From Acheta domesticus (Eukaryota; Arthropoda; Insecta; Orthoptera; Gryllidae): DNA of 64,000 nucleotides. This document shows, piece after piece, positions 36,322 to 47,113 of this stretch; the first letter of the stretch is position 1, and each line of letters opens with the position of its first letter. The stretch covers positions 216,767,286 to 216,831,285 of the forward strand of contig JAHLJT010009436.1 in the NCBI GenBank assembly GCA_031308135.1, read 5' to 3'. The position numbers and the translations under genes are program-made. The notes under the pieces were generated by a model, which ran no database searches, was not told the DNA's origin, and worked only from the letters and a program-made list of their open reading frames with translations.

Positions 36322-36389
36322 TGCGCGCGCGCGCACACGCACGCACGCACGCACGCACACGCACACGCACGCACACACACACACACACA
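36322..36389 (+). repeat. CG/CA alternating microsatellite
   Basis: A GCGCGCGC start is followed by CACG and CACACA repeats. The alternating purine-pyrimidine run could adopt Z-form DNA. The adjacent minus-strand frame is a translation artefact. Confidence 0.9.
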
Positions 36390-36754
36390 TACTTACACCA
36401 CGTGCCAGGTGTTAGTTCGTTGCAGCCGTAGCTCGGACGTGGCTTGTTGACTTCAACTTGTTTGCCGCACGTGTATGACGCGGAGGGCCGGCCGGCAGGC
36501 GGGCGGGCGGGGATCAAGAGCGCAGGTTAGAATAGTTAACAGAAGAAAATAGGAATGGACTAATAGAAAGGAAAAAGGAAAACCGGCGCTGAAGGATGCA
36601 AGCAGAAATTAAAGTTTTTGAAAAAAAAGGCTCTAAAAATGATACTAGGTGATCATACACGAAATATGAGTTGTGATGGAAGGAAAAGAAGGCGGCAAAA
36701 GATCTGTCAATGAAGTAAAGAAAAATAAAAAAAATGGTAACAGGTGGAGTTAAT

Positions 36755-36889
36755 AGAGTTTTTGCCACCTCGAACATTAAGCACTATCAATCTTTTGCGC
36801 ATGCGCAGATGCACTAAAGTGATGCGAAACTTGAACTGCGCATGAGCAGAACATCGATAGTGCTTAACGTTCGAGGTGGCAAAAACTCT
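36755..36889. mobile_element. 135-bp MITE-like hairpin with 34-bp inverted ends
   Basis: AGAGTTTTTGCCACCTCGAA continues to CACTATC (36755-36788) and pairs with 36856-36889 with a single mismatch in 34. The interior has a second, imperfect inverted pair (TGCGCATGCGCAG and CTGCGCATGAGCAG). TAAT sequences lie just outside both ends but are not in identical register, so the target duplication is unresolved. The close match between arms suggests a young copy or strong constraint. Confidence 0.75.
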
Positions 36890-37215
36890 CTAATAGAATG
36901 GTGAAAGCACGAAAGTACGATCAAATAAACGAGAAAAGCTATGAGAAATAATGTTACCCGTAGTAAAAGCTTCGCTCATTGGGGCAAAGATGTAACAGAT
37001 GCATAAGTGAAGAGGGAAAATGTTAAGAATGATGAGTACGAAATAAAAAGACAATTGATAGTGTATAAAGAGGAGTATGAAGAACAATATGGGAGAGGGC
37101 AAGATTAAGCCAAAGATGGGACAATAGTCACGTGCTGCCAGGGACGGTAACAGTGCCGAACATTAAAATAGCAGACTCCGTGCCAAGTGGTCTTCGTTTG
37201 GCCAAAAATTAAAGC
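36890..37215. other. Mixed stretch, nothing recognised
   Basis: Purine-rich plus strand; no feature is supported. Confidence 0.4.
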
Positions 37216-37266
37216 AATAATAATAAGAAGAAGAAGAAGGAGGAGAAGAAGAAGAAGGAGGAGGAG
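37216..37266 (+). repeat. AAG/AGG simple repeat
   Basis: AAG units with AGG interruptions immediately before the SINE head. Confidence 0.85.
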
Positions 37267-37273
37267 AATTTAT

Positions 37274-37561
37274 TAGCCGGGCCCGTTGCGCAGACGGTTG
37301 CGGCAGCCGCCGTCTACGCCTAGGAGACTGCAGGCTCGAGTCCTGCGTAGGCATGGTCGTATGTGTACTCCTTCACCCTCATCATCATCCTATCTCTTCA
37401 TAATTCACAATTCAAGGCGTAACAACTTTTTCTTATCAAGGGATACAGCAGAAAAGCTGATCCTCATAATGACACACGTTAATCTCTCTCCAGGACAGAA
37501 TACGACAGGGCTTCGGAAGAGAACGTGTAGCGTGATCAGTAATGGCCGACAACAACAACAA
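37274..37561 (+). mobile_element. tRNA-derived SINE
   Basis: The head contains a complete T arm GCAGG-CTCGAGT-CCTGC (37330-37346) with B box GGCTCGAGTCC (37333-37343). Upstream is a D-arm-like GCGCAGACGGTTGCGGC (about 37289-37305). A roughly 180-bp unrelated body follows, ending in an ACA repeat tail (37549-37561). This is a typical SINE layout. The left edge is uncertain by a few bases. It begins the retroelement cluster that runs to 38.3 kb. Confidence 0.65.
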
Positions 37562-37680
37562 TAGATTAGATTAGATTAGATTTATTTAAACTGCAATTGG
37601 GCATAACCCGGTGGCAGCTAATTACAAAAACATAAATATACACAGCCTTTCTGTAATATAGAACTCCAAAACCACTAATA
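37562..37680 (-). mobile_element. Probable LINE 3' end fragment (minus strand)
   Basis: Read on the minus strand, this segment ends in AATAAA (complement at 37581-37586) followed by four TCTAA units (about 37563-37583). A polyadenylation signal plus a short tandem tail is the signature of a non-LTR retrotransposon 3' end. No coding part remains. It could instead be part of the neighbouring SINE tail. Confidence 0.4.
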
Positions 37681-37709
37681 GTAATAATAATAATAATAAC
37701 AACAACAAC
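37681..37709 (+). repeat. TAA then CAA microsatellite
   Basis: GTAATAATAATAATAATAAC is followed by CAACAACAAC, directly before repeat copy A. Confidence 0.9.
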
Positions 37710-37712
37710 CCA

Positions 37713-37837
37713 CGCGCCACCCGCCCACGCCGAGCCACGCCGAGCCACGCCACGCCACGCCACGCCACGCCGCGCTGCGCCGCGCCACGCAGAGCCACGC
37801 CTTTGACCGGCGTGCCGCGACTTCAAACCGGCCACAA
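37713..37837 (+). repeat. GC-rich repeat, copy A (125 bp)
   Basis: CGCGCCACCCGCCCACGCC begins a run of CACGC and CGAGC pentamers, followed by unique sequence CTTTGACCGGCGTGCCG and AACCGGCCACAA. Copy B at 38616-38750 is nearly identical: two single-base differences plus one extra 10-bp unit CGAGCCACGC in B. Confidence 0.9.
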
Positions 37838-37867
37838 TAATAATAATAATAACAATAATAATAATAA
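37838..37867 (+). repeat. TAA microsatellite before the LINE fragment
   Basis: Pure TAA/ATA units with one AAC, lying exactly between repeat copy A and the first coding base of the LINE relic. Confidence 0.9.
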
Positions 37868-38269
37868 GTTATCCGGGATTTGGCGAAAAAATCGTGTTTA
37901 CTTATCGATGTTGCTGTACCTTGCGATCAAAACGTCGTTACCAAGGAGGCAGAGAAACGTCTTAAATACAAGAGTTTGGAAATCGAGATCAGCCGAATGT
38001 GGGTCGTAAAAGCACAGGTCGTCCCGATAGTTATCGGAGCTCTGGGATTTGTTCCGCAAAATTTGAGTAAGAACTTGTCTAAACTCCCCGGTAATTCAAA
38101 AGACTGGGAAGTGCAAGAAATTGCTTTATTTGGAACAGCCCACATTTTGCGTAAAGTATTGTAGAGGCACTGATAGTCACCGGATCTGCTCCTTAGGTAG
38201 CTGGTTGCAACCTGGAGTAGATTTTATATTCAGCCGACTCATAAGATCTTTAGTCGTGATGTAATGGAA

Positions 38270-38300
<31 letters not shown>
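37868..38300 (+). mobile_element. 5'-truncated non-LTR retrotransposon with TAA tail
   Basis: An open frame from 37868 to the stop after 38161 carries LLIDVAVPCDQNVVTKEAEK, then KYKSLEIEISRMW, VVPIVIGALG and IALFGTAHILRKVL. This order (IDVAVP-D-NV--KE-EK, K--L--E--RMW, V-PVVIGALG, LGTAHILRKVL) is the C-terminal tail I know from LINE-encoded proteins in many invertebrates. A roughly 100-bp untranslated region follows the stop and ends in about nine TAA units (38273-38300). The element is 5'-truncated; its frame is still open, so it may be fairly recent. Clade is not certain. Confidence 0.75.
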
Positions 38301-39654
38301 TATTTGCTGTCAGAAGAAGTGCTGAGAGGAACAGACGAGCGAGGACAGGGCGTGGCCTGTGGCGCAGAGCGGCCGCAGAGGGCAGTTGGCTCGTCAGCGT
38401 GCGGGTGACAGCTACGCATGCCGGGCGCGGGGCGCCGGGCGCCAGTCTCGCGCCCCAGGGGCGCCGCGCCGGCCGCGGGGGGGGGGGGGCAACGGGGCCG
38501 CCTGTTGCGGCAGTAATCACGGCAGGTGAGCGCTGCGTTGCCAACCACGCGGGGAGCCCGCCGGCACGCCCCGCGGGGCTCGCCCGCCCGCCCGCCCACT
38601 CTCCCACATCGCTCCCGCGCCACCCGCCCACGCCGAGCCACGCCGAGCCACGCCGAGCCACGCCACGCCACGCCACGCCACGCCGCGCTGCGCCGCGTCA
38701 CGCAGAGCCACGCCTTTGACCGGCGTGCCGCTACTTCAAACCGGCCACAAAGAGGCGCGGAAAACGGCCGCACACGGGCGTGCGCTCGCCGGCCCCGCCT
38801 CCTGCCCCGCCCGCGTCACCAGCCCCCTCCCCCGCTAGACTGCTGCTCACCCGCCCAAACCCTGCGGTCCCACCCCGCCGCGCTCTGCAAGTCCCCTTGA
38901 TGAGGTTGCATGTCCATGCGCCTTTGACAACGCCACTCGTGGCCGCCTGAAATTGTTTTCCACGGCTGGGCCCCCGGCCCGCTCACGCTCCCGTCGCCGT
39001 CACTGCCGCCGCCGTCTCCCGCCGCGCCGCTACAACACGGCCGATCGCGCGTAACATGTTAACAACGCATAAAAATGCCGCCGCGGCCTCCCCGTCGACG
39101 AAGAAGACGTAAAAAATAATAATAATAAAATCGAAGGCGAGTTTACAGCTCCGGCAGAGGCCGTTACGATGCTTCGACAGACTGCCAAGCACCTTTTATA
39201 GGCTGCTTTCTCTTTGAACAAAGCTCGCCTGATCGTAACCGCGCGCGCCCGCTGGGACGCGCTCCTGCTTTTATTTTTTCGCGGTCGCGGACGCCCGCGC
39301 ACAGGGACGGGGCGGAATGAGAGGAGTTTTTGAGGCGGCACTGGGAGCAACTCGAGGCAGCACGACGTACGATGAAGTGGGAAGAGGCACTGTAGGGCAG
39401 GATGGCACAGTGGGGGCCAATGGGGGAAATGGCGGAGCGTGGCGATCGCGGAGAGAAGAGGAGTAAGTCGGAATGTGTGAGAGACGGGTCGGATCGATGC
39501 AAGATGGAATGTTCGCGTTGAGTGTGGTGTGGTAGGAACGGAATGATTTGAGTCGCAAAGGCTGGTCAGAGCTGGAGTGGTAGGTGGTGAATAGCGCAAG
39601 AAAGAGCACGTCGGAGTGGGTGCGATGGTTGAGAGTTGTGGCGGGATCAGTATG
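38301..39654. other. GC-rich island complex
   Basis: CpG-dense DNA surrounds repeat copy B, with a run of ten G at about 38477-38487. From 39330 it grades into G-rich DNA. The many Arg/Gly/Ala/Pro frames on both strands are compositional. No exon is recognised. Confidence 0.5.
38616..38750 (+). repeat. GC-rich repeat, copy B (135 bp)
   Basis: A second copy of the 37713-37837 segment, with one more CGAGCCACGC unit, C-to-T in CGCGT, and G-to-T in CCGCTACTT. Starts are 903 bp apart in the same orientation, with the TAA-flanked LINE between them. Confidence 0.9.
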
Positions 39655-40050
39655 GATAGGGGACAGATGTGGGAGCGGGGCGGAGTGGGGTGGATTGGGG
39701 CGGGTTGAGGCGGAGCGGGGCGGGGCGGAGCAGGGTGGAGCGGGCCGGAGCGGGGCGGGGCGGGGCGGAGTAGGGTGGAGCGGGGTGGAGCGGGGCGGGG
39801 CAGTGGCGGGGAGTGGCGGGGCTGGGGTGGGGCGGGGGTGGGGGCGGGGCTGGTGCGGGGTAGGGGTGGAGGCGGAGTAGGGGTGGGGGCGGGGCAGGGG
39901 CGGGCGGGGAGGTGGGGCGGAGGCGGGGAGGACGCGGAGAGGAGGCCGGGAGGAGACGGTGAGGAGGTTGCGAGGAGGCGGGGCGAGGCAGGGAGAGGCG
40001 GGGCTGAGTCGAGGGGGAGGCAGGGCAGAGGTGGGGCGGATGCGGGGCTA
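39655..40050 (+). repeat. G-rich ~10-bp minisatellite
   Basis: Degenerate units of GGGGCGGAGC / GGGGTGGAGC, becoming GGGGCGGGG-type further on. The plus strand is dominated by runs of three to five G at short spacing, ideal for G-quadruplexes. The 349-residue minus-strand Pro/Ala/Ser frame spanning it is an artefact. Confidence 0.85.
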
Positions 40051-40580
40051 CAGAAGCAGGACGAGGCTATACATCCCACAAGCTGGGAAAGAAGTCTGTT
40101 TGCGGAGTGACAAAGGATGCGGTTGTGTTGTGTGTGATGTGGCAGTGCAGGCGTCCCAGCTCTGTTAAAAAGGTCGGATACCCACTAGCAACGAAGGTAT
40201 TTTTGTGGGACACTATTACCAAACACAGCAGGAGAACCACGCGCGAAACCGCCGACATGCGGCAGGTTAGAGAAACCGGCGGAGTGAATGTGCGAGATTC
40301 ATGACGTAATGTGGAGGATACGGCAAGTAAAAAAAAGCTTCCTGTGAATCTAAAACATCAGAAATATAAAAGATGTTATTGCGTAATGTTATTAATACCA
40401 CATGGAGAAAGTCATTTAATATTATACATTTTCCTTTAAATGGTAAATATTATAAAATTGTAACATTTATTATGTTACGACGGTGTCTAGGTAACTAGTG
40501 GATCAACGAAATTATAAATATAATACGAAAAGAGAAAGAAGAGGGATCTTAATAAAAGAAAGCAACAAAAATTATTTTTC
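40051..40580. other. Mixed then AT-rich stretch
   Basis: No gene or repeat is recognised. Confidence 0.4.
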
Positions 40581-40980
40581 CGTAAGAACCAAGCTGGTCG
40601 CTGCAAACTTTACCAATTCAACCGCTTTTTGAAGTCCTCCAATTTCCCGAAGGCTGCCCTAATTCGACGCAAGGGCGCGTCGAGAGAACCGAGCGCGCGG
40701 CGCGGCCTGCCGAAAGTGACGCGGGCGACGAAAAACAGAAACCGTGGGACGTGCCTCGAATCCCGGAGGCAATGCTCATTTACTGCCCGAAAAACTCTTC
40801 ATTAGCAGCGGGCGCGGCGGCGCAACCGGCGAAACAGCGCGTCTACGCAAATTTTACAGGTCGTTCCGCCGCGGAGTAAAAAGACGCCGGGGCGAGGTGA
40901 GAAATTTCCGACGGACATAATCCGCCACCATAATAATCAAGTGCCGCTGCGATGTGTTACGCCAGAGCCACAACCACGCT
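40581..40980. promoter_or_regulatory. Possible regulatory DNA
   Basis: Single-copy-looking, CpG-rich sequence interspersed with ATTA/TAAT cores, for example CTTCATTAGCAGCGG (near 40797) and CACCATAATAATCAAG (near 40926). No exon is seen. The call is inference from texture. Confidence 0.2.
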
Positions 40981-43040
40981 CGTAAAGGAAATGCACTTGG
41001 AAACTACCTTGCAACAAGAGCCCGCGCCACGCTCAACAAGCAAGAGAAGGCGGCGGTGAGCCAGCCGGCGAGCAGGTGCACGAAGTACAAGCAAGAACAC
41101 GCAGCCAACCGCCTCTAAACACACACACACACACACACACACAGTCCTACGCGTCGGCACGCACACGCCCCAAGTTCGCGAACTTCCTTCTTTCGCGGGC
41201 GAAGAAAAAAAGAACGGCGAGGAATGCCCGCTGACCGGTGGCGAACTATGGCTGCGAGCTGCAACTCAGGACAGGAACGTAAACCTCTCTTGTAGGAGAA
41301 ACAGCAGTAAGTTAATGTGTTGCGCGGAATTTTTAACAGAGAGGTTTCTGTGCTCCGTGAAAAAGAGACTCCCAGAAAAAAATAGTTCCAACAGAATTCC
41401 TTTAAGTAATTGAAGGCTGCTTATAGAGTATCATTAAGAAAGAGTATATTTATTTTTCGGCGAAACCTACGTCTTACAGTCTATGCTCCAGTACGAGAAA
41501 GTTTTCCCCAACAACTTGCTATCACTTTATGTAGATGTTTTGTAATATGTAGAACTATAAAATCGCAATCTTATGTGCTACAAACATACCATATCTACAT
41601 AACATACCACATCATATATATATAAATCAAATACCATATCTATATAAAAAGGCATGAAAAATATTCCAAGAAATCACAGTGACAATAAATACACTTTACA
41701 GTAAATATACTTTATCCTGTAGTCGTGTTACAAAGAAATAAGTGATCAAACAAACATACGTTTTCCTTGATTTAATTATTTATACCGATCACTATACTAA
41801 TTAATGATTGATTAAAAACCCTCTATAAAGTCTGAGTAAATGAACTGTTTCATCTAATTATCTAAAAACCTTTACCGCCGGTGCCTGTAATCCCGAATCG
41901 ATTTCCAGAGGCGATTCTCTAATTGCCAGTGTTGTTTCAGCATCAGTGACCCGTAGAATAGCTGTCGGTTTCCACACGTGTGATCAGGATTCAGGACTGT
42001 CACTTCATGTGAAATTTGTGGTGGACAAGGAACGTTTCCAGCAAATTTTACTGGCATTTCTGATTTATCATAATGCGGTAAAAATACTATTTTTACAACA
42101 ACTGCTTAGATAGTAATAAACAAGCTATAAAAACGTATGAATACGTCGAAATGTACAGAAATATGGTGAAACAGATGTCCGTTTCTGTCCATAATGTACA
42201 ACAAAATATTATTAACATATAAGCAATTAATAAAATGTCTGAGTTTGAGACGCGTTTACGAATATTTTTTACAAAAATTATGTTGCGATTGAACTGCAAA
42301 TTACACTGAGACATTTTCAGCTTCATCTGAATGTTCCAACTTTTTGCAAGTTTCTTCCTTTGAGTACTCTTCGTTGTAATAAGGTTCAACAGGATCAAAA
42401 TTGAAATTATTTCTTCGTGACAGCTTTCATATTAAACTTCAAAGAAACTTTTAATATAGGATCTGATACTACCGGACCTAATGTACGAGTTCTTGAAGAG
42501 CAATATCATAGCGATGTACTAACCAACAACACTCCTGAAGCGTTTCTAACCATGCAGGTAAACGTCTTAGCCACTTATAAAAATTAACAAGAAATCAAGA
42601 ATACGTTGAAGACTAGATCCCTCAATTATTAAATGCCAAAATAGTATGTTCTTTGTGTTGAGAAAATATGCTATGATTAAATATTTTCAGAGATTCTTAT
42701 CTGAGTTGGATTGTTATCACAGAGTCTAATCCTTTAAAAAATATGCTAATGAAATTGCTACCAACACAAGGACCCGGAAAATCATGAATTAAAACATATT
42801 TCTCAATAAACAGAAAGTTGTATTATGGAGCTCAACACCTTTGAAAATTCCAGTTTTCCACTGTTTGCTGAGCTCACAAATAAGTATAACTTCATCTGGA
42901 GTACAATGCAGGCACCAGAAGGAAGATTTCGAAGCATTGAAGTTCCAGTATAAGCATGCGCCTGGCTGTAGCCAAAGGACGCCCGCGCGAATCACTAGGC
43001 GTAACTTCGAATCCACGCTATCACACGCCTGATCTCTCAG
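40981..43040. other. Mixed to AT-rich stretch with AC microsatellite
   Basis: A pure AC repeat occupies 41118-41143. The Hox/Pbx-like string TAATTAATGATTGATTA lies at about 41798-41814. No gene is recognised; the 159-residue minus-strand frame at 42789-43268 resembles no family I know. Confidence 0.4.
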
Positions 43041-44170
43041 ATAAAAACTTCCAACGAAACACGTTCCCCGCCCGCTCACGGGGCTCTTAACAGTGAAATG
43101 TTCCGGAAAAGGAAGTTGGTAATAAGAAATTATCACGTCCTTACGTTCCCATTTCTGTAAGGGGAGAGTCGAAGTGAAGGAGGGGACGTAACCCCCAAAA
43201 CGCAAGAAGAAGATACGAGGTTGAAGAAGAAGGCAAGAAGAACGAAAGAGATTCGACTCACTTGCCACGCGTCTCGAGCGAAAGAGGCTGTTTGACGAAA
43301 TTCGCCTTCGCTGTGAACTCAGAGGAAGAAGGAGACGCCAGGGCGACGAGCGGGCGGGAAAGGTAAAGGAAGAGCGGACGGGATGGTGTGGCCCATCATC
43401 ATGCCTTCCTTTATGCTATTTGCTCTCCCCGTTGTTGTCCCGGTCGTCACATTCACCTCCGCTTCATCCCTGTGCACACAAATATCATACTTACATTCCT
43501 CCTACCTTTGACGATAACGAGATTCGTTTTGAAGGAACACTCTTTCCGCTTCTTCTCTCTCCTTGTCCGTCCACCACCTGATTTCGCACACTTTTACTCT
43601 CGCCTGACAGACCCGGAGACTTTTCAACAAAAAGGTGCTGCAGTAGGTATTTTCTTACTATTTCTCCCTCCTGCCAGCCCCCCACGAAACTTCTAAAGAA
43701 TCCGTTGATCATACATCATGTTTTTTCTGCCGTTGTAAAACTAAAATAAAAGCAAGGAGTTGTTTGTAACAGCAGTCAGCACTTCGCCCCCACTCCTGCC
43801 TTCACCAGATGCCTCTTGTAAACTTCTGAAGGTAACGTTTAGTACCCACTCTCTCAGAGGTATTTTCGTGGTTTTTCCTTTTGTCCGCCAACAACTCTGG
43901 AGCGCAACACGAGTGCGACCATGCAACCGACGAAAGGGTCCGTCCGTCCGAACCAAACTTCTCTTTCCCTCTCTCTCTTTTTTTCCTATTTTTAATCACA
44001 GTACTCTCCGACGTTCGACACAAAAAGATAAAAGGCCGGAGTAATTCCGTTCTCCTAAATTTCCATCAAAAAAGCACGAAACACAACTCAATTTGTCGTC
44101 CAATTGCACCCTTGATACGTCGGAGCGAGCTTTCGTACCTGGTTCCGAACACTTTCCGAGGGCTGAGCTT
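43041..44170. other. Mixed stretch, nothing recognised
   Basis: Alternating purine-rich (43180-43380) and pyrimidine-rich (43500-43990) segments. No coding signal is supported. Confidence 0.4.
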
Positions 44171-45430
44171 TTAAAAGCGGTCTAATGGGCGCGCGCAGTG
44201 CTTCGTCCGCAGGGCCAAGCGACCTCTGAGCGGACCTCGGCGGGGCGCTTGCGCGGAGGCCCAGAGCCTTCTTCAAAGCGCGCCCCCGCCCCCGCCACCA
44301 CTCCGCACCCCCGCTCCGCCCCCGCTCTCTCGCAGTTCACCTGCCCTTCCTTCTTCCCCTTCCGGCTCGGCGCCCGCCGGTCCGGTCCCCGATCGTAAGG
44401 CCGCTCCAAACAAAACAGGCTCGCTTTTCCTTTCAACAGGACAAAAATAATGTTTCCCCCTTACAAAAGAATCTTCTTGAATATTTTTGTAAAATACGAA
44501 CGAAGATATTTGGCGAAAAGCAGTGGTCTTAAAACAACTTCATGGCCCCTAAACCTCCGCCGCGCCGTCCCGCGCCGCGCACGAGCCCGCCCGGCGCCCT
44601 CGGGTGGTTATTATATTCATGAGGATTTTTTTAACAACAGCGCCACCGCCGCCACTCTCCACAAGCCGACGACCGGCGCGGCGGCGGCGGCTACGAGTGC
44701 GGGGAGGACGCGAGCCGCACGCGCGGGCAGCCGGGACGGGGGTGAATGAGGATACGAGGATGTTGAGGATGACGAGGACCGGCTCGCTCGCAAGCGCGCG
44801 AGGACGCCCAGCAGCACGCCCGCGAATGAGACAAAAAAAAAAAAAAGAAAGGACGACGGGCGCGGAACGGAGCGTGGGAAAAAATGGACTCCAAAAAGTA
44901 GAAATAATCTTATAATAAGCCTTGTTAAAGCCGAAAAAAATATTATGCGGCTTAAGGGCGGCACTCGCAGCTGGTCGGCGGCGCGGCGCGGGCGGCTACG
45001 GCCGAGGGGCAGTAGGCGGCGCCGGTTGACGCCGCGCGATAGTCCTCTGTTTACGACGCCGCGTAACGTGTGAGGGGGGGGCGCAGAAGGGTGGGACAGG
45101 GCTGGGCGTGACGGGGGCCGCGGGTTGGAAGGGGCGGCGAGGCGGCGGGGGCGGCGGGGGAGGCGGGGGCGGCAGGGGCTGCGAGGCAGGACGGGTGTGA
45201 GGCGGGGGGCGTGGCGGGGAGGGCGCGAGCGCCTGCGCGCCTCAGTTCTGAGTCCCGGGACACAGCAACGCTTCCGGTGGCGCACGGAGCAATTAAAGCT
45301 GCAGTTCCTGCTGCGGCGCCCCGACGCCCCGCGCGAGTTACGACGCAGCGGGCGGCGGCGCGCGCCCGAAAATCCCGACGGCTGAGCCGCCTCCGCCCGC
45401 TCCCGACACGGAGGCGCTGCTAAAGAACCG
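44171..45430. other. GC-rich island complex with AT-rich interludes
   Basis: CpG-dense segments at 44190-44400, 44560-44830 and 44960-45420 alternate with AT-rich, non-repetitive DNA at 44440-44550 and 44880-44950. Overlapping long frames on both strands are compositional. Regulatory function is plausible but unproven. Confidence 0.4.
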
Positions 45431-45608
45431 GGAAGCTAAAGTACCACACGCAACGTACTCCTTTTTAGCTTGCACAAGACGACGAAAGAATAATTGAATG
45501 AATGAACGAGTGCGTGAAGGGATGGATGAAAGACTGAGTGATTGATAAGTTGATGAATTAGTGGTAAATAAATAAACGAATAATTTCCAGATGCGTTAAT
45601 AAGGATGG
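45431..45608 (+). repeat. Degenerate GAAT/GATG simple repeat
   Basis: Irregular tetranucleotide-like units (AATGAATGAACG, GGATGGATGAAAG, GATTGATAAG) between the GC island and the insertion at 45.6 kb. Confidence 0.6.
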
Positions 45609-45823
45609 ATGATCAATGATGAAAGCGTAGGCTTCCGCAACCGGAGTCAGTTGCTACTTGGCCACCGCGTCCTAGGCACAGGTGTCAAAAGTTCGGCCGC
45701 CGTTTTACGACCTTCCTTAGGAAGAAATGGTCCCTCGGTCGCAGAATGATGGCCAAAACTTTGGCACATGTGCGCCTAGGTACCTGCGTCTCCCGGACAG
45801 TCACATACCTAATGATCAATGAT
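45609..45823. mobile_element. Foldback insertion with apparent 12-bp target duplication
   Basis: ATGATCAATGAT occurs at 45609-45620 and again at 45812-45823, bracketing about 190 bp of quite different composition. Inside, CCTAGGCACAGGTGTCAAAA (45671-45690) continuing to 45698 pairs imperfectly with 45751-45780, around a centre holding TTCCTTAGGAA. The insert can therefore fold into one long hairpin. The minus strand carries CCTAAGGAAGG and GCCGAACTTTTG, similar to the motif at 20736. A 12-bp duplication fits LINE-mated retroposition. The left copy lies beside a simple repeat, so chance is not excluded. Confidence 0.5.
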
Positions 45824-47042
45824 TCCATCAATGAGCTCTATTATCCAAGATTATTATGTTCGAGAGATGGTAATTGGCACGTTTCATAGCACCTTTATTA
45901 ACCTTAACAACAAATATCAATGTAAGCACGTCATAATCGACAGTGGAATGGAGAAGACCTTCTTTCAGCCGATATACAGTTTTACATTTCTATTTCCAAA
46001 CAATGCGTTACTTTGTTGTTTCGGCAGCAACGTACGTAACGAAGATAACGATGCCAAGTGACAAGGGGTCGGGTCTCGTTGGCAATAAGTAGGCAGCGAC
46101 GTAAGTTGAATTTAGTATAATAGTATTTATAGAATAATTTTTATCTTCAAAGAAAATTTTAATTAAAGATTGGGGACTAATGTCCATGTTAATATTCTCA
46201 GGATTGCATTAAAGCAATACGTATATTTTCATTTATTATTTCTCCTTATAAGCTAGCTTCAACATTAGCTAAATTTGAATTTGGTAGGAAGTGACAAGTT
46301 TTTATTTTACTTGTATTAACATAAACATTCAAATTCAGATGTTTACATAATACATTGCTGTTCTTTGATTGGTACGTTAAACATCTTAGCAATATGAGAG
46401 GAAACGGATTGTAAGTCGGGTTTACTTTAAGAAAGAGAAATAATACTATACACTTTGATAGAATAATTATTATGATGACATAAACAATTTCAAAAGAATC
46501 AATGGAAGAATAAGAAAGGCAGGAAACATTCAAAATCTACTCCATGCCTGAGTTGTTTTGCCTAGCATGAGTTGATGTAACTCAAATATTGTTAACGGTA
46601 TCCGAAGACTAAAAAGGAATGTCCAATTAGAACGTCAAATATTCTCTTCGAGTTATTTTAACTGTAACTGAGTGTCATTTTAATTTTAATAAAAATGGAG
46701 GAATGCTAAATAATACGTTGGAAAGGTTTTTTTGATGACGTAGTGGAAAGTTCAAACCGAAATTCATGAAAATACGGAATAAAATATGGAACAACAAAAA
46801 CTACTGAAAAATTTAGACGTAAAATAAAAAAGTCACCTATACATTGAATTAAATTATAGAAGGTGGGTAGGTGGATATTTGTGAACAACAGCTACAGTTG
46901 CTGAACAAATAACTTATTATTTCCACTAAATAATTAGCGGTGCTCCCACAGCACTCACTTTCCCGCATTATTTGTAACGGACCCGCAATATTCTACTACT
47001 TCATGAACCTGCAAAGGTGTTTTCAACCAGCAAACATTGTTT
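45824..47042. other. AT-rich stretch, nothing recognised
   Basis: AT-rich DNA with no supported feature. Confidence 0.4.
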
Positions 47043-47113
47043 CCGCGCCGAGACTCGAACTCACATACATTGAGTTAACTCGCTGTGCGCTTTACCGCTA
47101 CACCACCAGTCGC
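47043..47113 (-). mobile_element. tRNA-like unit (SINE head or tRNA pseudogene)
   Basis: On the minus strand, the A-box-like TAGCGGTAAAGCGC (47100-47087) is followed by GAGTTCGAGTCTCGG containing a B box (47062-47048) at tRNA spacing. The acceptor stem and anticodon arm do not pair well enough for a working tRNA gene. Downstream sequence shows no obvious SINE tail. Confidence 0.5.

Noticed and set aside
39030..40079. 349-residue minus-strand open frame
   Set aside because: Pro/Ala/Ser composition follows directly from the G-rich minisatellite on the other strand; no domain or non-repetitive protein signal.
42789..43268. 159-residue minus-strand frame
   Set aside because: Not obviously low complexity, but no family, splice context or start context is recognised; such lengths occur by chance in mixed-GC DNA.
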